64,000 bases of DNA. It comes from Uliginosibacterium sp. (GTDB lineage: Bacteria; Pseudomonadota; Gammaproteobacteria; Burkholderiales; Rhodocyclaceae). The notes under the pieces are model-generated. The model was not told the origin of the DNA, did not search any database, and saw only the letters and a list, made by a program, of their open reading frames with translations. How positions within the stretch are numbered: the stretch's first letter is position 1; each line of letters starts with the position of its first letter. Shown one piece after another: positions 29,782 to 38,039 of this stretch. A program made the position numbers and the translations under genes. Where the stretch lies: NCBI GenBank assembly GCA_016718265.1, contig JADKDZ010000002.1, forward strand, positions 310,001-374,000, written 5' to 3'.

Positions 29782-30186
29782 TCAGCCCGGCGCGCGTCGC
29801 ACCGGCAGGCTCTGCAGCACACCGAACGCCAGTTCAAACACGCTGAAGGCCAGAATGATGCTGCTCGCCCCGTGCGCCACGGCATAGAGCTGCCAGGTGG
29901 TGAACAGGAAGCGGAGCACCGCGTCGTAGCGCCCCCACAGGCGCTGCGTGTGCCGGATGCGCAAGATCGCCCAGGCGATAACCACCGAGCCGAGCAGGTT
30001 CGCCATCAGCACATGGGCCGCCTCAAACACTGGCACGCTGCCGGGCAAGGCCAGCTGCTGCGCCAGATCGGCGAGGCCGCCCAGCATGAGCGCAAAAGTC
30101 CAGGGCGTGGCAAAGGCCGCGGTGACCGCCAGGTCGTACCAGGCGCTCGCGCGCACGATCTGCAGATAGCGTGATTCGCTCAGCAT
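29782..30186 (-). CDS. Small integral membrane protein of unknown function
   Basis: This 134-residue protein has about four hydrophobic helices (roughly 12-35, 48-72, 90-105 and 105-128). I recognise no family with confidence. ATG 30186 is chosen over an upstream in-frame start at 30252 because AGAGAGGAAG precedes it. It is divergent from a MerR-type regulator, and the shared intergenic region has a MerR-type promoter reading towards this gene, so it is probably the regulator's target. Confidence 0.7.
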   Translation of the reverse strand: MLSESRYLQIVRASAWYDLAVTAAFATPWTFALMLGGLADLAQQLALPGSVPVFEAAHVLMANLLGSVVIAWAILRIRHTQRLWGRYDAVLRFLFTTWQLYAVAHGASSIILAFSVFELAFGVLQSLPVRRAPG

Positions 30187-30220
30187 GGTGATTCTTCCTC
30201 TCTCTGTAATGGGAGCGCGC

Positions 30221-30252
30221 AGCCTAAACGCTGGTGTAAGCTCCAGGGTCAA
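30221..30252 (-). promoter_or_regulatory. MerR-type promoter and operator
   Basis: On the minus strand TTGACC (30252-30247) and TAGGCT (30226-30221) are separated by 20 bases, the overlong spacer of MerR-family promoters. The spacer holds the dyad CTGGAGCTTACACCAG. This predicts that the adjacent MerR protein controls the divergent membrane-protein gene. Confidence 0.72.
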
Positions 30253-30261
30253 GGGGGTGCC

Positions 30262-30618
30262 ATGCTGAAAATTGGCGAGATCGCTGCGGCCACCGGCGTG
30301 AGTCGGGATGCGCTGCGCTTTTACGAGAAACAGGGCCTGATCCGCGCCCAGCGCGGCGAGAACGGCTATCGCCGCTACGCGCCCGAAACCGCCGAGCTGG
30401 TCGTCTACATCCGGCTCGCCCAGAAACTCGGCTTCAGCCTCGCCGAAATCGCCGAAAACCTGCCGGAACTCTGGACCGCCTCAGACCCCAACGAAGCCCT
30501 GCAAAGCCTCCTGCGCGACAAGGTCCAGGTCATCGACGCGCGCATCGCCGAACTTCAGGCCCTCAAACAAGGCTTGCTCGCCCGCATGGATCAGAATTGC
30601 CCGCTGCGCGGGGTGTGA
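30262..30618 (+). CDS. MerR-family transcriptional regulator
   Basis: This 118-residue protein has the MerR winged helix (KIGEIAAATGVSRDALRFYE, then GLIRAQRGENGYRRYAPE) and a C-terminal coiled-coil dimer helix (about 80-112). The short tail ends NCPLRGV, with a single Cys; the two-cysteine metal site of typical metal sensors is absent, so the effector is unknown. A MerR-type operator lies immediately upstream, directed at the divergent membrane protein. Confidence 0.88.
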   Translation: MLKIGEIAAATGVSRDALRFYEKQGLIRAQRGENGYRRYAPETAELVVYIRLAQKLGFSLAEIAENLPELWTASDPNEALQSLLRDKVQVIDARIAELQALKQGLLARMDQNCPLRGV

Positions 30619-30699
30619 GCCGAGAAGGCGGTGCTTAAGATGATGTGCGGATGCCACAGGTCAGATCCGAAGGGCGCGCCGCTTGGCGCTGAGCAAGGC

Positions 30700-30734
30700 G
30701 AAGCCCAACATTTCGCAGGGGCATGTTGGGCTTC
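30700..30734. repeat. 12-bp perfect inverted repeat
   Basis: GAAGCCCAACAT (30700-30711) and ATGTTGGGCTTC (30723-30734) form a stem with an 11-base loop, 80 bp after the MerR gene. It resembles generic dispersed hairpins seen downstream of genes. The rest of 30619-30947 shows no convincing gene. Confidence 0.65.
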
Positions 30735-30947
30735 ATGTCATTCAGCCCAAGCTACTCGTTTGCCGACGGTATCTCGTGGCCTTTGCGTTGACTATGCCTG
30801 CCATGAATAATCTCGACCAGTACGCCCCATCCTGTCGCCCCTTGCTTTGGCCGGCGCACCGCTGTGTTGGCGCCATACCGAACTAAATGCTTTGGCGAAA
30901 CCTGATGTCATGCGCATTGCCCGCAAGTCATCAGTCCACAATGCAGG

Positions 30948-31520
30948 GGCTGCTTCGCTAAGGGCACACTGGTCCATACGGAAGATGGGCTTAAACCCGT
31001 TGAGGAAATCAAAGTTGGAGATACAGCGTGTTATCCAGCCCGGAGGACGGTAGCGGTATCCCTGAGTACAAACAGGTCCTCAGAACCTTCGTCTATGAAC
31101 AGAAAACCATCGTGAAAATCGCTGTCGCTACCGAAGATCCCGCGACCAGTGAGACGATTGCCGCGACGGGAAACCACCCATTCTGGGTCGAAGGTTCAGG
31201 CTGGACGCGTGCGGATGCGTTGACAACAGGGAGCCTGTTGCGCAAAGCCGATGGCGACTCTGTAGCTGTTGTTCGGCAGAGGGCAGTTTATCGAACTGGA
31301 CGCGATGGAGTGGGCTGGGTCGCTGATTCGAAGAACATTGCGGAGAGCCATGGCAGTGTGTTCGACTACGCGAATTATGCTGTCGTGGAAAGACGCGAAG
31401 AAGACAAGATATCTCTGATGAAGTATTGGAAAGCGAAGATCCGTATCTGAGGGTTTCTGTATATAACCTAGAGGTCGAGGACTTCCATACTTACTATGTT
31501 GGTGTGGAAGGCTACTGGTT
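30948..31520 (+). pseudogene. Decayed Hint (intein-like) module, copy 1
   Basis: Three reading frames in succession encode one Hint domain: GCFAKGTLVHTEDGLKPVEE with VGD in frame from 30948; LSSPEDGSGIPEYKQV to TGNHPFWVEGSGWTRAD from 31028; DEVLESEDPYLRVSVYNLEV and VEDFHTYYVG from 31417. A fourth frame starting at 31518 supplies the terminal VHN. Shifts are at about 31026, 31416 and 31518. The module matches copy 2 (31623-32357) almost motif by motif. Hint domains self-cleave proteins and often sit before the toxin in polymorphic toxins. No upstream toxin-delivery domain remains, so this is a relic. Confidence 0.75.
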
Positions 31521-31622
31521 CATAACAGAAACTGCGAAGGGTGCGTTTATAACGGCAAGGGGGAACTGCCGCCCGCTTCCACATCGCGTTACGAGGGGCC
31601 AAGGGTTCTGGATGAAGCCATT

Positions 31623-32357
31623 ATGGAGAAGATGATTCAAGACGCGATCCAAGACGCCAAAGTCTCGGGCGACACGCTCTTCGACACGGTATCAGCCAGG
31701 TTATCCAAGGTGGATGAGAGTATTCGCTACCCGGATAAAGCGGGGGGCTGCTTTATCAAAGTCACCCGTGTCTACACCAAGGAGGGTAGGAAGCCGATCG
31801 AGGGGGTCCAGGTCGGGGACTATGTGTTGTCGAGCCCGGAGGATGGCTCTGGGGCGCCCGAATACAAGCGTGTGCTCAAAACTATTGCGCATGAGCCGCA
31901 GCCGATTTTCAGGATCAGCATTGGCCCAGAGGGATGGGAGTTTCCTGACCCGCTAACTGCTGTTGTTGCGACGGGTAATCATCCTTTCTGGGTGGAAGGA
32001 ATAGGCTGGACACGGGCCGATATGCTCAAGTCTGGTCAGCGCTTGCGTCAGGGGAATGGTGATTTCGCCGTGGTATATGGCATGGAGCCGGTCTACCGCA
32101 CAGGCAAAGAAGGCATAGGTTGGGTGCCGACCGGAACAAAACTGGATGGGTATGGTACGGTTTTCAACTATGCCGAGTACGACGTTGCGAGCGATGAAGA
32201 TCAGGAGCAATTCAAGTATCTGCCGCGCGAGGTTTTGAATAGCGACGATCTCTTTCTTCGCGTGCCGGTCTTCAATATCGAGGTTGAGGACTTCCATACC
32301 TATTACGTAGGGGGGAAACACGGCTTCTGGGTGCGCGGAGCGCTCTCTACGAGCTGA
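31623..32357 (+). CDS. Orphan Hint-domain protein, copy 2
   Basis: This 244-residue ORF has a helical leader (about 1-40), then a Hint domain from GGCFIKVTRVYTKEG (nucleophile Cys43) through VGDYVLSSPEDGSG, TGNHPFWVEGIGWTRAD and VEDFHTYYVGGKHGFWV. Where copy 1 ends in VHN it reads VRGALSTS and stops, so the terminal His-Asn pair needed for splicing-type cleavage is missing. The frame is open upstream to 31518 and joins there to the VHNRNCEGC end of copy 1, so both copies were once one polypeptide with a short linker. ATG 31623 may not be a genuine start. Probably a relic of a polymorphic-toxin C-terminus. Confidence 0.6.
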   Translation: MEKMIQDAIQDAKVSGDTLFDTVSARLSKVDESIRYPDKAGGCFIKVTRVYTKEGRKPIEGVQVGDYVLSSPEDGSGAPEYKRVLKTIAHEPQPIFRISIGPEGWEFPDPLTAVVATGNHPFWVEGIGWTRADMLKSGQRLRQGNGDFAVVYGMEPVYRTGKEGIGWVPTGTKLDGYGTVFNYAEYDVASDEDQEQFKYLPREVLNSDDLFLRVPVFNIEVEDFHTYYVGGKHGFWVRGALSTS

Positions 32358-32590
32358 CGGCTGAATCGCTCCGGCGCTTGCGGATATGCCCGAAAAGCCG
32401 CACGGGCCTGGTTGGTGCAAAGCGGCGTAATCCGGCCGCCGCAGGCGATGGTTGTTGTCATTTCGATGGCGATGGCTGGATTCGGTCTTCGCTGGATGAC
32501 GCCAATCAGCGGTTTTGCGTCTGACGACTGAATCGTTCCGAGCGCTGCGAGCATGCCCGGAAAGCCGCATGCAGCAAGGCTCTCCGGGCA
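32356..32590. repeat. Diverged direct repeat with REP-like palindrome
   Basis: In the 353-bp gap 32358-32710, a unit of about 50 bp starting TGACGGCTGAATCG at about 32355 recurs as TGACGACTGAATCG at about 32521. Both lead into ATGCCCG(A/G)AAAGCCGCA. In the second copy TGCCCGGAAAGCC (32554-32566) pairs with GGCTCTCCGGGCA (32578-32590), the same core as the malG terminator. No gene is visible in the gap. Confidence 0.7.
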
Positions 32591-32710
32591 GCGTTTCCGG
32601 CGCAGTTTGATCACCCCTTTATCGCAGAAGCCGCCAAAGCCCATACCCGGCGGCGGGTGTATGGTCCGCGGGCGGTATACTCCCGCCCTTTCAGCCTTTC
32701 TTCGCCTTCC

Positions 32711-33316
32711 ATGAGCATCCTCGACAAGCGCGCCATCCTGCCGACTCTTGTGCCGACTTCGGCGGTGGCCATTGAACTCGGCTGCGGGCCGCGCAAGCGG
32801 GATGCGGCGGCGCTGGGTATTGATGCGCTGGATTTTCCGGGTGTGGATCTGGTGGGCGATGTGTTCGAGGTCTTGCGGGCGTTTCCGGCCGGCTCGGTGG
32901 CGCGCTGTTCGAGTTCGCATTTCCTGGAGCACGTGCCCGATCCTGGCGGCTTGCTGGATGAGCTGGCGCGGGTGATGGGGCAGGGGGCGGAATTGCGGGT
33001 GACGGTGCCGCATTTCTCGAACCCGTATTTCCATTCCGACCCGACCCACCAGCGCAGCTTTGGCCTCTACACCCTGAGCTATTTTGCGCAGGACGATCTC
33101 TTGCGCCGCAAGGTGCCGAACTATGGCCGTACGCCGGCGTTTGCGCTCGAATCGGTGCGGCTGGGCTTCGATTCGCCGTTTCCGATACGGGGCCTGGTGC
33201 GCCGCTTTGTCGGGCGCTTCTTCAATCTGGCGACCTGGCTGCAGGAGTTCCACGAAGAGAATCTGTGCTGGCTCTTCCCCTGCTATGAAATCGAGTTTCG
33301 CTTGAGACGGCTCTGA
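32711..33316 (+). CDS. Class I SAM-dependent methyltransferase
   Basis: This 201-residue protein has the SAM motif AIELGCGPRKRDAAALGID (about 18-36), an acidic FPGVDLVGD loop and SSSHFLEHVPDPGGLLDELAR, typical of Methyltransf_11 enzymes in polysaccharide clusters. ATG 32711 is preferred over an in-frame ATG at 32657; a TATACT box lies about 30 bp upstream and no clear ribosome site is present, so the mRNA may have a very short leader. Its stop overlaps the flippase start by one base. Substrate probably a sugar or lipid-linked intermediate (inference). Confidence 0.82.
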   Translation: MSILDKRAILPTLVPTSAVAIELGCGPRKRDAAALGIDALDFPGVDLVGDVFEVLRAFPAGSVARCSSSHFLEHVPDPGGLLDELARVMGQGAELRVTVPHFSNPYFHSDPTHQRSFGLYTLSYFAQDDLLRRKVPNYGRTPAFALESVRLGFDSPFPIRGLVRRFVGRFFNLATWLQEFHEENLCWLFPCYEIEFRLRRL

Positions 33317-34820
33317 TGTCGGCCGCCAAGGCCAGCCTGGCCTATTTCGTGACGCGCGGGGTTTCCGGGGTGCTGGCGGTGGCGACGGTTGCGCTGTTTG
33401 CGCGCCTGCTCGGTCCGCAGGGCTATGCCTCGCTGACGCTGGCGGTGACGATTGCGGCGTTTGTCGGCAGCGTGCTGGTGCAGCCTTTGCACAGCAGCCT
33501 CGGGCGCTTTCTGCCCGGCAACAAGGATGCGCGCCTGACGGTGGCCCTGGGGCGCCTGCTCGTGGTGGGCGGTGGCTTGGCTGCTGCGCTGGCGGGCTTG
33601 GTCGAGTGGCTGCATCTGGCCTGGCTGCCACGCGGCGTGGCGCTGGCGGCGGCGGCTTTGTGCGTGGCGCAAGGCGTGTTCGATTTTTCCGCGCAGTGGG
33701 CCTCGGCCAGCCTGATGACACGGCGCTATGGACGCTTGTACTTCCTGAAAGCGGCGCTGGTGCCGGCGTTTGGCCTCGGCTTCCTCGCGCTGGGGGGGAG
33801 TTATTGGGGCGCGGTGCTGGCGATGTGTCTGGCTTATCTGCTGGCGGCGGCGATTGCCTTGCCGCTGCCCTGGCTGCTGGTGACGCGCGGGCGCTTCGAG
33901 CGCGAGGCGCTGAGTGGCGTGGGGCGCTATGCGTCCGGGTTTGCCGTGTCGATGTTGCTCGGGGTCATGCTGAGCTGGAGCGACCGCCTGCTGATGGCGC
34001 CTTTGCCGTGCCGGGGCTGGGGGCGTATGGCGCCGCCGCCGATCTGACGCAGCAAGCCTTCGGGCTGGTATTCAGTGCCCTGTTCCTCGCCTGGTTTCCG
34101 CGCTTGGTAAGCGCCTGGGAAGAGAGCCCCCAGCTTGCGCCTTCGGCGCCAAGCAGCCCCCCGGGGGGGCCAAGAAAGTCTTGGGGCGGCCCGGCGACTT
34201 GCTTGACGGGCGACAAAGCCGCCTATACCCGTCAGGTGCGGCCCTACCTGCAAGCGACGATTGCGCTGATGCCACCGGTCGCGGCGGGGTTTGCGCTGGT
34301 GTCGGCCGATGTGGCGCACGTGCTGCTGGGCTCGGCTTACCAGGCGGACGCGCCACGGGTGATGCCCTGGCTGGCGCTTGCTGCCTTGCTCGGCGGGGTG
34401 CGGATGTATGTGAGCGATGTGCCGCTGCATCTGGCCAAGCGGCTCGATCTGCAATGTTTGATCGTCGGTGCGAGCGGCGTGATCGGCCTGCTGCTGAACG
34501 TGCTGCTGTTGCCGCGCTTCGGCATCATGGGCGCGGCCTGGAGTGCGGTGGCGGCCAATGCGCTGGGTGCGGGGCTGGGCCTCTGGCAGGCGCAGCGCCT
34601 GGGCGGCATGCCCTGGCCCTGGCGTGATCTGGCGATTTCGCTGGTGGGCGTGGCGCTGATGGCCGTGGCCTTGTGGCTGGTGCCGGGTGGCAGCTTGTTG
34701 CGCCTGATTGTGCGGGTGCTGCTGGGCATGGCGGTGTTTGGCGCGGTGGCGCTGGCCGCCGACTTGGCTGGGGGGCGGACCTGGCTCCTGGCTCGGTTGG
34801 GGAGGCTGCGCGCATGCTGA
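33316..34820 (+). pseudogene. Wzx-like polysaccharide flippase, frameshifted
   Basis: Residues before about 33999 read in one frame (YFVTRGVSGVLAVATVALFARL to MLSWSDRLLMA); after that the same protein continues in another frame (GLGAYGAAADLTQQAFGLVF to the C-terminus at 34820). One missing base at 33999-34000 explains it. Together they form a polysaccharide-transport membrane protein with about 12 helices, homologous to O-antigen flippases. A GC-rich palindromic insert of about 85 bp (34122-34208) adds around 28 residues in frame. The gene lies between the methyltransferase and a glycosyltransferase. Unless the shift is a sequencing error, no functional flippase is made. Confidence 0.8.
34122..34208. 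repeat. GC-rich palindromic insert inside the flippase frame
   Basis: The insert contains CCCCCCGGGGGG, the hairpin-like TTGCGCCTTCGGCGCCAA and CTTGGGGCGGCCCGG. The protein reads naturally as AWE followed by GDKAAYTRQVRP if 28-29 codons are removed. The inserted residues are a low-complexity Pro/Ser/Gly stretch. A dispersed non-coding repeat that has landed in a gene without breaking frame is the simplest reading. Confidence 0.6.
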
Positions 34821-35828
34821 ACGGCACGGCCTTTACCCAGGGCTTGAATACGCCTTCGGCGCGCTTTCGGGTGCGCCAGTATCTGCCGTATCTGGCGGAG
34901 CAGGGTGTGGCGCTGACGGAATCCTGGGCGCGCTTGGGCAGCTATCCGCCGGGGCCGGGCTGGCGGCGCCTGCCCTGGCTGGCGCAAGCGCTGACGGAGC
35001 GGGCCGGTGCGGTTTTTGCGCGGTAACGCCAGCGAGGTGGTGCTGTTCCAGCGCGAGATGGTCTCCACGCTCTACAGCGCCGAGCGACTCTGCCGTGTGC
35101 CGGCGGTGCTGGATGTGGATGATGCGATCTGGCTGACCCAGCGCTTCGGTGGCATCGACCGCCTGGCGCGCCAATGCCGCCTGGTGCTGTGCGGCAACGA
35201 TTACATCGCCGAGCACTTCGCCGCCTTCGCAAACGTCGAGATCCTGCCCACTGGCGTAGATACCGATTTCTGGCAGCCCGGTGCGCGCAGCGAGACGCCG
35301 GTGATGGTCTGGTCCGGCAGCGCGAGTGGCCTGCCTTATCTGTACGAGATCGAATCGGCCCTGCGTGCTGCGATGAACGAGCGAGCCGACTTGCGTTTGC
35401 GCGTGTGCTGTAACGAGGCACCGCGTTTTTCCCAACTGGCAGCGGATCGCGTCGAATTCCTGCCATGGTCGCCGGAATCGGAACTCGCCGCTGTGCAGAG
35501 CGCCTGGCTCGGCTTGATGCCGATGCCGGACACGCCGTGGACGCGTGGCAAATGCAGTTTCAAGATGCTGACCTACCTGGCCTGTGGCGTGCCCTGCGTG
35601 GCATCGCCCTTCGGCATGAACCAGCAGATGATCGCGGGGGGTGGCGCGCTGGGCGCGACCACAGAGGACAAATGGCGCGAGCAGATTCTCACCCTGCTGA
35701 ATGAGCCGGTCGGCGCCCAGGCGTTTGGCATGGACGGCCGGCGTCAGGTGGAGCAGCACTACGCCACCCGGCGTCTGGCCGACAAGCTCGCCCGGGCACT
35801 GAAATCCGTGGCGGGAGGCGCGCGCTGA
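34814..35828 (+). pseudogene. Glycosyltransferase (GT4-like), frameshifted near the 5' end
   Basis: The first 70 residues (MLNGTAFTQGLNTPSARFRV and on to TERAGAVFAR) stop at 35026. The remaining 270 residues continue from about 35010 in the next frame (GNASEVVLFQREMVSTLY, DVDDAIWL, GNDYIAEHFA, ILPTGVDTDFW, CSFKMLTYLACGVPCVASP). Removing one T from the run at 35013-35017 restores a single frame. The assembled protein of about 338 residues is a two-domain glycosyltransferase with the GT4 C-terminal KMLTYLACGVPCVAS region. It overlaps the flippase by 7 bases and the asnB start by one. Confidence 0.82.
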
Positions 35829-37810
35829 TGTGCGGCATTGCGGGTTTCTGGGGGCGCAGCGCGCCGCAAGCCGAGCTGGCAAGTCTGGCGCAGGCGATGG
35901 GGGATGCGATCCGCCATCGCGGGCCGGATGCCCATGGCGAATACGTCGAGGCGGATTGCGGGCTGGCGCTGGCGCATCGCCGCCTGTCCATCCTCGATCT
36001 GAGCCCGGCGGGCGCGCAGCCGATGGCGAGCCACGCGGGCCGCTGGCAGATCGTGTTCAACGGCGAGATCTACAACTACCAGAAGGTGCGCGCCGCGCTG
36101 GAAGCCGAAGTCGGCCAGATCGCCTGGCGCGGCCATTCGGATACCGAGGTGATCCTCGCCGCGCTGGAAGCCTGGGGCGTGGAACGTACGCTGAAGGCGC
36201 TGGATGGCATGTTCGCCCTGGCCGCCTGGGACCGGGCCGAGCGCCGCCTGATCCTGGCGCGCGACCGCCTCGGCGAGAAGCCGCTGTATTGGGGGCGGAT
36301 GCCGGATGGCACGCTGCTGTTCGGCTCCGAGCTGCGCGCCTTGTTCGCCCACCCGGCCTGGCAGGGCGAGATCGACCGTGACGCGCTCGCCGCCTTCATG
36401 CGCAATCAGTGCGTACCGGCTCCGCGCAGCATCTTCAGGAATGTGCAGAAACTCCTGCCAGGGCACTGGCTGGAGATCCGCTCCAGTATTGCCTCATCAG
36501 GCATCGTGCTTGGTGAGCCTCAAGCATACTGGTCTCTTCACGATGCCATGCTGGCAGGCCAGGCGGGGCGCGGCTCTCCGGGTAGGGGCCTTGAAAGCAC
36601 GCTGGACGATTTCGAGCGGGTGCTGGGCAATGTGGTGGAAGAGCAGATGCTCGCCGATGTGCCGCTGGGCGCCTTCCTCTCCGGCGGCATCGATTCCTCG
36701 CTGATCGTGGCGCTGATGCAGCGCCGCGCCAGCCGGCCGGTGAAAACCTTCACCGTCGGCTTCGACGCGGGGGAATTCGACGAATCCGCCCACGCCCGCG
36801 AGATCGCCCGCCACCTTGGCTGTGAGCATCACGAGATTCGCTTGACGGGCGCCGACGCCCTCGCCGTGGTGCCGGAGATGGCGCAGATCTACGACGAGCC
36901 GTTTGCCGACGCCTCGCAACTGCCCACCGCGCTGGTCGCGCGCTTCGCCCGCCAGCACGTCACCGTGGCACTCTCGGGTGACGGCGGCGACGAGATGTTC
37001 TCCGGCTACTCGCGCTATGCGATTGCTGCCGATGTCTGGCAGCGCATCGCCAAACTGCCGCTGGCCGTGCGCAAGACGCTGGCGGCGGGCATCGGCGTAG
37101 TACCGGATGGCGGCTGGGAATTCGCCGCCAGATGCCTGGGGCCCCTGCGCCCGGGCCTCGCCAGCAAAGCCCCGGCCGACAAGGCGCGGCGCCTGGCGAT
37201 GATGCTCGCCGCGCCAGATTTCGCCCACTTCTACGAAGCCTTGCTCGCCCACTGGCCGCAGCCCGAAGCATTGGTCGCGGGCGGGCGCTGGGCGCCATCG
37301 GATCGCGTGCTCGGCACCGCCGCGCTGGGGCGGGATCACTTCGAATTCATGCAGGCGCACGACACGCTGGCCTATCTGCCGGACGACATTCTCGTCAAGG
37401 TCGATCGCGCTGCGATGGCGGTGAGCCTGGAAACCCGCGCCCCGCTGATCGACCGCCGCGTGCTCGAATTCGCCTGGAGCCTGCCGCCATCCTTCAAACG
37501 CCAAAGCGGCCAAGGCAAATGGCTGATGCGCGAACTGCTCGCCCGCCACGTGCCGCGCACGCTATTCGAGCGCCCCAAACAGGGCTTCGCCGTGCCGCTC
37601 GAAGACTGGCTGCGCGGCCCGCTGCGCGACTGGGCCGAAAACCTGCTCGCCCCGGAGAAACTCGCGAGCCACGGCCTGCTCAAGCCCGAACCCATCCGAG
37701 CCTGCTGGGAAGCCTTGCAAAAAGGGCAGGGCGGCATGCACTACCGGATCTGGGACGTGCTGATGTTCCAGGCCTGGCTGGAAGCCTGGGGCGGGAAGGT
37801 GGCGCGATGA
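35828..37810 (+). CDS. asnB: Asparagine synthase (glutamine-hydrolysing) AsnB-type
   Basis: This 660-residue amidotransferase has the N-terminal nucleophile Cys2 (MCGIAGFWG) and glutaminase motifs RHRGPDAHG, LAHRRLSILDLS and VFNGEIYNY. The synthetase domain has the PP-loop LSGGIDSSLIVAL (near residue 287) and LSGDGGDEMFSGYSRY. It converts aspartate plus glutamine to asparagine, but in polysaccharide clusters paralogues often amidate sugar acids. It shares a base with the glycosyltransferase stop. A Gly/Pro-rich stretch at about 240-260 overlaps a DNA segment resembling the local repeat family. Confidence 0.92.
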   Translation: MCGIAGFWGRSAPQAELASLAQAMGDAIRHRGPDAHGEYVEADCGLALAHRRLSILDLSPAGAQPMASHAGRWQIVFNGEIYNYQKVRAALEAEVGQIAWRGHSDTEVILAALEAWGVERTLKALDGMFALAAWDRAERRLILARDRLGEKPLYWGRMPDGTLLFGSELRALFAHPAWQGEIDRDALAAFMRNQCVPAPRSIFRNVQKLLPGHWLEIRSSIASSGIVLGEPQAYWSLHDAMLAGQAGRGSPGRGLESTLDDFERVLGNVVEEQMLADVPLGAFLSGGIDSSLIVALMQRRASRPVKTFTVGFDAGEFDESAHAREIARHLGCEHHEIRLTGADALAVVPEMAQIYDEPFADASQLPTALVARFARQHVTVALSGDGGDEMFSGYSRYAIAADVWQRIAKLPLAVRKTLAAGIGVVPDGGWEFAARCLGPLRPGLASKAPADKARRLAMMLAAPDFAHFYEALLAHWPQPEALVAGGRWAPSDRVLGTAALGRDHFEFMQAHDTLAYLPDDILVKVDRAAMAVSLETRAPLIDRRVLEFAWSLPPSFKRQSGQGKWLMRELLARHVPRTLFERPKQGFAVPLEDWLRGPLRDWAENLLAPEKLASHGLLKPEPIRACWEALQKGQGGMHYRIWDVLMFQAWLEAWGGKVAR

Positions 37811-37828
37811 GGTGCAAAGCGCAAGTCA

Positions 37829-37857
37829 CGTCATTCCAGCGCAGGCGGGAATCCAGG
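37829..37857. repeat. dRS3-like short palindrome after asnB
   Basis: The core ATTCCAGCGCAGGCGGGAAT has inverted ends ATTCC/GGAAT around an 8-10 base centre, preceded by CGTC and followed by CCAGG. It resembles the dispersed ATTCCC-N8-GGGAAT repeats well known in Neisseria. Only one copy is in this window. Confidence 0.55.
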
Positions 37858-37984
37858 GGCTTGGAAGGCACCGGGTCCCCGTCCCCGATCGGGTCGAGGA
37901 TAGGCTCTGCGCGGGGACGACGAAATCCGCTGGCGGTGTTAGCCGTACAGGGTGCGCATCGCTCACGCGAAACAAAGCATGCTG

Positions 37985-38017
37985 GAGAGGCAGGCGCAGA
38001 GCGGCTCTTCGGGCAGC
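37985..38017. repeat. 33-bp dispersed repeat, copy 1
   Basis: This segment (GAGAGGCAGGCGCAGAGCGG at its start, then CTCTTCGGGCAGC) differs from 38858-38890 by a single base. Its right half GCGGCTCT(T/C)CGGGCA is the reverse complement of the TGCCCGGAGAGCCGC arm at 25400 and 32554. It lies in the 229-bp gap upstream of the nitrilase gene. Confidence 0.75.
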
Positions 38018-38039
38018 CAACTTTCTTCTCTCTGATCGG

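Noticed and set aside
30700..30734. Possible CRISPR-like hairpin
   Set aside because: Only one inverted repeat and no spaced direct repeats; no cas genes in the window.
30847..31053. 68-codon frame upstream of the Hint relic containing VHN
   Set aside because: No other Hint motif in that frame; the GCFAKGTLV start of copy 1 lies in a different frame, so VHN here is probably chance.
32303..33721. A 472-codon minus-strand open frame over the methyltransferase and flippase
   Set aside because: GC-rich antisense shadow; the plus-strand frames have recognisable SAM and membrane motifs.
36497..37549. A 350-codon minus-strand open frame inside asnB
   Set aside because: Antisense to well-conserved asparagine synthase motifs.
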